From positions 1 to 31,638 of IMG/VR virus record IMGVR_UViG_3300046170_000259: a stretch of 31,638 nucleotides of DNA, one strand, 5' to 3'. Below the pieces are notes generated by a model. The model did no database searches, was not told where the DNA came from, and was given only the letters and a program-made list of their open reading frames with translations. Every line of letters begins with the position of its first letter. Position 1 is the stretch's first letter. Origin of the DNA: a virus. Both the position numbers and the translations under genes were made by a program. This document shows positions 28,127-31,638 of this stretch, piece after piece.

Positions 28127-29604
28127 TGATATTGACCTACTGCATATCTGTCTATTAGGGCGTCCACATCGCCGCTAGGAGCATCTGGACCATCCAAGAC
28201 CTCAGATGCTGGGTCTCTCACCTCTGGAATCTCTACAGTTTTGAAGTTCGGTAGTTTTGATGCGCTTGTACTTAAAGCTCTTTGCCGTTGGTAGAAAGGC
28301 AAATCAGTATTGTAGTCGTTAGACTTGTCTCTCAAAACCTTACCTATGGCTGCCTTTACAGTGTCTGGGTCTGTTGTGAGATTTCTTAAATCACCACCCA
28401 AATATGTAATAAGACGTTCAGCATCTTGCTCCGTCATTACGCCAGGGCCAAGAACATCAACGCGAACCTGACCAAGAATGCCTTGCTGCATACCAATAGC
28501 AAGTTGTCTTGCCATTTCTTTTGGAGACAAGTCTTTCCCAAAAAGTGTTTTTGCTTTTGCAGATAATGATGTTCCAAGACCCGCAAAACCGCCCTCTACC
28601 GCGTCCAAGTCACGATATAGCTTGCCAAGAGTTTTTACACCCCTGCTTTGCGTTCTTGTTTCATCTGCAAGTTTTTTAACATCGCCTAGCTTTAATCTTT
28701 CACCGTCTAAATTATCAGAAGAAATAAACTCTTCTGATTCTGGGTTTATAGGGCGAAAGCCACCTTTCGCATCTGGGTCCTCTACTACTGTAACAGTGCT
28801 GCCTTCAGCAGTTGTTTTTCTGTATATGCGTTTTTTAGACAACTCATTATTTTCTAAGAAAACACCCTCTATAGGCTCAACTCCGACACCCTTTTTTGTT
28901 TCGGAAATAAAGCTACCTTTACGCACAACACGACCTGTAGTTGGGTCTCCACCTAAAGCAGCAATAAGGGGGCTGTTTATTGGTAGAAAAGCAACATCAG
29001 CCTTACCAAGCTCACCTGTTTCTGGGTCTTTTACTGTTTGTTGTTTCCAAGGTATAGCCTTTGCTGTGGACGTGCTTGGCTTATTTCTCGCCTCTATCTG
29101 AGACTCAATGTTGCGGCGGCTCAACTCATCAAGCTCTGCCTGCCGTTCAGCAGCAGCTTTCTTCTCAGCAATAGCAGATTCTCTCTCTTGAGCCGTACCA
29201 TACGCCTCACGAGCCTTGCCCAGAGACGCACCAAGGATTTGCCCAAAGGTCATAGGCTTATCCTGCCAGCCACCTAGCTGTGACATAGTTTGCCCGAAAG
29301 CACCTAATGCAGCAGAGCCAGGTGTACCGCGTCCAGGCAGCATAGAACCAAGCCCAGAAGACGCTGTGGTCGGCGTTATCAGCCTTGCTTGCGGTATGCC
29401 CATACTTGGCTTTTGTGACGCTCCTAGAGCCATTAAGGCACGTTGACGAGCATTCTCCACTACAGAGCCAGGTGTTTGCTGTACTGTCTGCTGTGGGGCT
29501 GGGCCAGTTCTGGCATCTGCGTCCAAAAAAGCAGAAATTGCTGGTTTACGAGTAGCACCAGAAAGAACCATTCGTCTTAGGTTTAGCAGGTCTCTAGTGT
29601 CCAT
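28123..29604 (-). CDS. Large virion/ejection-type protein
   Basis: This is a 493-residue protein. Residues about 20-125 are Ala/Pro/Gly-rich and likely disordered; a Gln/Glu/Ala coiled coil follows (about 135-175, ERESAIAEKKAAAERQAELD), then mixed sequence and a helical end with FGKDLSPKEMARQLAIGMQQ and VLGPGVMTEQDAERLITYLG. ATG 29604 is used, with AGGAG 6 bases upstream. It stands between two other likely ejection proteins, as do the internal-protein sets of podoviruses. No catalytic motif is recognised. Confidence 0.74.
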   Translation of the reverse strand: MDTRDLLNLRRMVLSGATRKPAISAFLDADARTGPAPQQTVQQTPGSVVENARQRALMALGASQKPSMGIPQARLITPTTASSGLGSMLPGRGTPGSAALGAFGQTMSQLGGWQDKPMTFGQILGASLGKAREAYGTAQERESAIAEKKAAAERQAELDELSRRNIESQIEARNKPSTSTAKAIPWKQQTVKDPETGELGKADVAFLPINSPLIAALGGDPTTGRVVRKGSFISETKKGVGVEPIEGVFLENNELSKKRIYRKTTAEGSTVTVVEDPDAKGGFRPINPESEEFISSDNLDGERLKLGDVKKLADETRTQSRGVKTLGKLYRDLDAVEGGFAGLGTSLSAKAKTLFGKDLSPKEMARQLAIGMQQGILGQVRVDVLGPGVMTEQDAERLITYLGGDLRNLTTDPDTVKAAIGKVLRDKSNDYNTDLPFYQRQRALSTSASKLPNFKTVEIPEVRDPASEVLDGPDAPSGDVDALIDRYAVGQYQ

Positions 29605-29613
29605 CAAGCTCTC

Positions 29614-30321
29614 CTATGCGCCAAGTAGGCCAAGCTGACTAGCAAGACCAACGCCCTGTGTAGCCATGCCTAAGAAATCTGCTGTTGGGTTTCTGAACTG
29701 CGGCGTAATCTGTTCGCTGCCTACAGTACCACCAGCAACAGTAGCCATATAATCACGCAGCTTCTGCTGTGGACGGTTTTGCTCAAACTGGAAGCGTTCA
29801 ATATCTGCTGCAAGCTCTGCCTGCTGCTGCGCTTCTCTTGCGCCTCCAACCTGTGCCAAGCTCATAAGGTCAGCCATACCAAACTCACGAGCTTGCGGAG
29901 CCTGTGCAATCGCTCGTTGCTGCGCCTCATAAGCCATTGGTGCCAATGCCTGTCCCAACGCAGCCTGCTGGTATCCAGAGCCGTATCTACCGGCCTTGGC
30001 GGCCTGTGCTTGCACTTGCTCAACAACTGGACGGAATGCAGCGGCCTGTAGCGGGTTAGTACCCATCAGGTTCTGCATCACAACATCTTGTACGCCCCTT
30101 ATGAAGGGGCTACCAGTTATAGCTTGCTGTCGAATACCGGACAAGGCCATTTCAGACTCTGGTGAAAATCCAACAGTGGTTTGACCAGGGTAATACTGAG
30201 GCTGGGCAGAGCCATACAAATCCTTTGCTTGTGAAAGTCCGTACTCAAGGAATGGCTTTGCATACTCTGGTGGGTTCACCATCGTATTGATTGTTCTTGT
30301 GCTACCGCCGCCTTTGCTCAT
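29614..30321 (-). CDS. Ala/Gln-rich virion protein, probable ejection component
   Basis: The 235-residue product begins MSKGGGSTRTINTMVNPPEY, has a YYPGQTTVGFSPESEMALSG segment, and is then Ala/Gln-rich and helical (QALAPMAYEAQQRAIAQAPQ) ending in a weakly hydrophobic GLASQLGLLG. Similar proteins lie before the large internal proteins in podoviruses with P22-like portals and are found in virions. AGGA is 9 bases before the ATG. Function by position and composition. Confidence 0.74.
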   Translation of the reverse strand: MSKGGGSTRTINTMVNPPEYAKPFLEYGLSQAKDLYGSAQPQYYPGQTTVGFSPESEMALSGIRQQAITGSPFIRGVQDVVMQNLMGTNPLQAAAFRPVVEQVQAQAAKAGRYGSGYQQAALGQALAPMAYEAQQRAIAQAPQAREFGMADLMSLAQVGGAREAQQQAELAADIERFQFEQNRPQQKLRDYMATVAGGTVGSEQITPQFRNPTADFLGMATQGVGLASQLGLLGA

Positions 30322-30322
30322 C

Positions 30323-30697
30323 TTATATTTCCTTTATCAATACAGTTGACGCTGGCTTATAGTCCTTTAGCTGGCGTTCCCAGCCTTTGCGTCCGATAAT
30401 TTCCATTCCATCGCATCCGTGGCTTCTAGCCCATTCAACAATGCTTTTCTCAGCCTCTATAAGCTCATCCATCTCACCGCCTGCCAACCAAATCCTGCAT
30501 ACGGCTCTTTTCGGGTAGTCAACTATCTCAGTCACTATAACAGAATTTTCAAGTGGAAAAAACTGTGCGCTACCGTCCTTTATAGCATCTACAACATGCA
30601 GAAGGCTATGCGTATCACCAGAGTACGCAAGTGCGGCTTCAATGTGGTGAGCTAGACGTTCTAGTTCATCCAATGATGAGGTAGGCGAAATCTGCAT
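30323..30697 (-). CDS. Small tail-module protein, possible GNAT-fold
   Basis: The 124-residue product has alternating strands and helices: LENSVIVTEIVDYPKRAVCR, IWLAGGEMDELIEAEKSIVE, and the end HGCDGMEIIGRKGWERQLKD. The V-x-E-I...C-R-I-W...W-A-R-x-x-GC-x-x-MEI-x-GR-x-GW-E-R pattern is seen in phage proteins that are often labelled acetyltransferase-like, but no acetyl-CoA loop is obvious. It overlaps the upstream gene by 32 bases and lies two bases before the next gene. Confidence 0.7.
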   Translation of the reverse strand: MQISPTSSLDELERLAHHIEAALAYSGDTHSLLHVVDAIKDGSAQFFPLENSVIVTEIVDYPKRAVCRIWLAGGEMDELIEAEKSIVEWARSHGCDGMEIIGRKGWERQLKDYKPASTVLIKEI

Positions 30698-30989
30698 CGT
30701 GTCCCTGATTGTCGTGGTTAATAATCATAGTGCCGTTAGTGCTTGTGCCATCAATATAAGGGTTATGATGCCACGGATTGTGGTCTACCCCGCAAAAGAA
30801 AACCAAGCTAGATGTGGAGTATCGCGGCTCCTGCACAGTGGTCTGCGTTGTGTTTGCTGGCAATGTCACATAGCCAACGCTGTTCAGGCCGCCGTTAATC
30901 GTGCGGTTTAGAACCTCAGCAATCTCGCGTGTCGTAGCCGTAATAGGGTTTAAGATACGAAAGTTAGTGGTGCGCTGCTCAATAGTCAT
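30666..30989 (-). CDS. Small tail-associated protein
   Basis: The 107-residue product begins MTIEQRTTNFRILNPITATT, continues REIAEVLNRTINGGLNSVGY and ends in beta-rich sequence with several His and Asn residues. The ATGA overlap with the gp10-like tail gene shows tight coupling to tail structure. The family is unknown to me. A minor tail or tail-to-fibre linker role is suggested by position. Confidence 0.7.
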   Translation of the reverse strand: MTIEQRTTNFRILNPITATTREIAEVLNRTINGGLNSVGYVTLPANTTQTTVQEPRYSTSSLVFFCGVDHNPWHHNPYIDGTSTNGTMIINHDNQGHDADFAYLIIG

Positions 30990-31638
30990 CGCCTACCTAC
31001 CTGCCTTGCCTCGATGTCCATACCCTGTGCATATGACCACTGACCTGACAGAACCATCTTAGCCCTGTGATAGCGGTCTTGCGCTCTGAACGGCACAAAC
31101 CCAGCTTCATTAACGCTACCAGCCGCTGTATAGGATACTAGGTCTGTGTGTGCGCCTCTAAGGCCTATAGCCACTGTAACAGTGCCGTCCTCGTGATAAG
31201 GATACGCTCTGGTAACAATCGTGTGATTTCCTGTGGCAATACCTGTTTCACCTGTAATAATGGTGCCTTCTAGCGGGTCTCCAGAAAATGCGTGAATCTT
31301 GTCACCTAAAGCACCACCAAATAGATACTGACCGCCTTTATAAAGCGCACTGTCTAATGATGCTGGCAAGGCATCTACCGATGTAGAAATCTGGTCTAGG
31401 CTTTCTAATGTATAAGCAGCAGTAAAAAATGGTGCTACTAAGTCAGCGCGAACTGTGGCGTATGACCACCTGTTCAAAGCATAGTTGTATATAAGCAAGC
31501 GGTCTGGTGTGGTGTCGATGGCACTATTGCTAACATATGACCAGATAGCTAACTGGTTTTGCGGGTCAACCACAGACGTCATCTTGTCTTTGTAGCCAAA
31601 GTTAAAATCATCAAAAAACCAACGATTAACTTTTTCTG
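30986..31638 (-). CDS. P22 gp10-like tail protein, 5' end outside the window
   Basis: The frame is open to the right edge (about 217 residues visible), so the N-terminal part is missing; the ATG at 31582 is internal, since VNRWFFDDFNFGYKDK precedes it in frame. The visible part, AIWSYVSNSAIDTTPDRLLI, YNYALNRWSYA, TLESLDQIS and RAQDRYHRAKMVLSGQWSY, matches the family of P22 gp10-type tail factors that extend the portal and close it after packaging. It is followed by small tail and ejection genes. Homology is by recalled pattern. Confidence 0.72.
   Translation of the reverse strand, partial: EKVNRWFFDDFNFGYKDKMTSVVDPQNQLAIWSYVSNSAIDTTPDRLLIYNYALNRWSYATVRADLVAPFFTAAYTLESLDQISTSVDALPASLDSALYKGGQYLFGGALGDKIHAFSGDPLEGTIITGETGIATGNHTIVTRAYPYHEDGTVTVAIGLRGAHTDLVSYTAAGSVNEAGFVPFRAQDRYHRAKMVLSGQWSYAQGMDIEARQVGRR

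Noticed and set aside
28478-29101. 207-codon plus ORF opposite the 28123-29604 gene
   Set aside because: It is antisense to an ejection-type gene with good start and overlaps; the composition is that of a reverse-frame shadow.
1-31638. tRNA genes or an integrase with attachment site
   Set aside because: No cloverleaf with a GTTCRA-type loop and no recombinase motifs were found by eye; a tRNAscan run would be decisive for tRNAs.

Overview
The window is part of the genome of a tailed bacteriophage with a short-tailed (podovirus) type gene set: P22-like portal, DUF5309-type HK97-fold coat protein, P22 gp10-like tail protein and several large ejection-type proteins. There is no integrase, no tRNA, no CRISPR array and, inside this window, no DNA polymerase, helicase or RNA polymerase. 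Small protein families here (the DUF5872-type and 'KVYPSAYANAYAAKWYK' type, DUF3310, GTA-type 3TM holin) recall marine phages. A marine proteobacterial host, perhaps an alphaproteobacterium, is an inference and not proved by the sequence.

Layout. (1) 1-10037, minus strand: packaging and head module reading leftward from terS, terL, a packed cluster of tiny genes, portal, a HlyC-type acyltransferase-like protein and unknown proteins to scaffold and coat, closed by a hairpin terminator. (2) 10038-10575: a 0.54-kb divergent intergenic region with G/C runs, five phased CCCC tracts and short repeats. (3) 10576-14317, plus: about thirteen very small unknown genes, each with a similar AAAGGGAA-type leader, separated in places by tetraloop hairpins and closed by a perfect rho-independent terminator at 14347-14372. 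(4) 14375-16666, minus: Cro/CI-like regulator (TTG start), small protein, two PD-(D/E)XK nucleases, coiled-coil protein and a helix-turn-helix replication initiator containing an iteron-like, AT-flanked repeat cluster, as in the lambda O gene. (5) 16789-21272, plus, behind a strong sigma70-type promoter: RecB/Cas4-like exonuclease, DUF1071 annealing protein, small protein with an SSB-type C-terminal tip, zinc-finger protein, a free-standing DnaA domain IV protein, DUF3310, a fourth nuclease, TSCPD-like protein, T4-type lysozyme, two holin-type membrane proteins and two small proteins. (6) 21269-31638, minus: small membrane or secreted proteins, two tail fibres ending in S74 chaperone domains, three large ejection-type proteins, small tail proteins and a gp10-like gene cut by the window end.

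How it fits together. Head genes run off the left edge and tail genes enter from the right edge on the same strand, so the window is best read as a linear cut of a circular or circularly permuted genome in which one long leftward late unit is split between the two edges. The middle holds regulation, replication/recombination and lysis. The most notable points are a likely frameshifted gene at 2342-3056, the acyltransferase-like protein lacking the usual catalytic His, the DnaA domain IV protein, the lambda-like origin candidate, and a probable ATA start codon at 21923.
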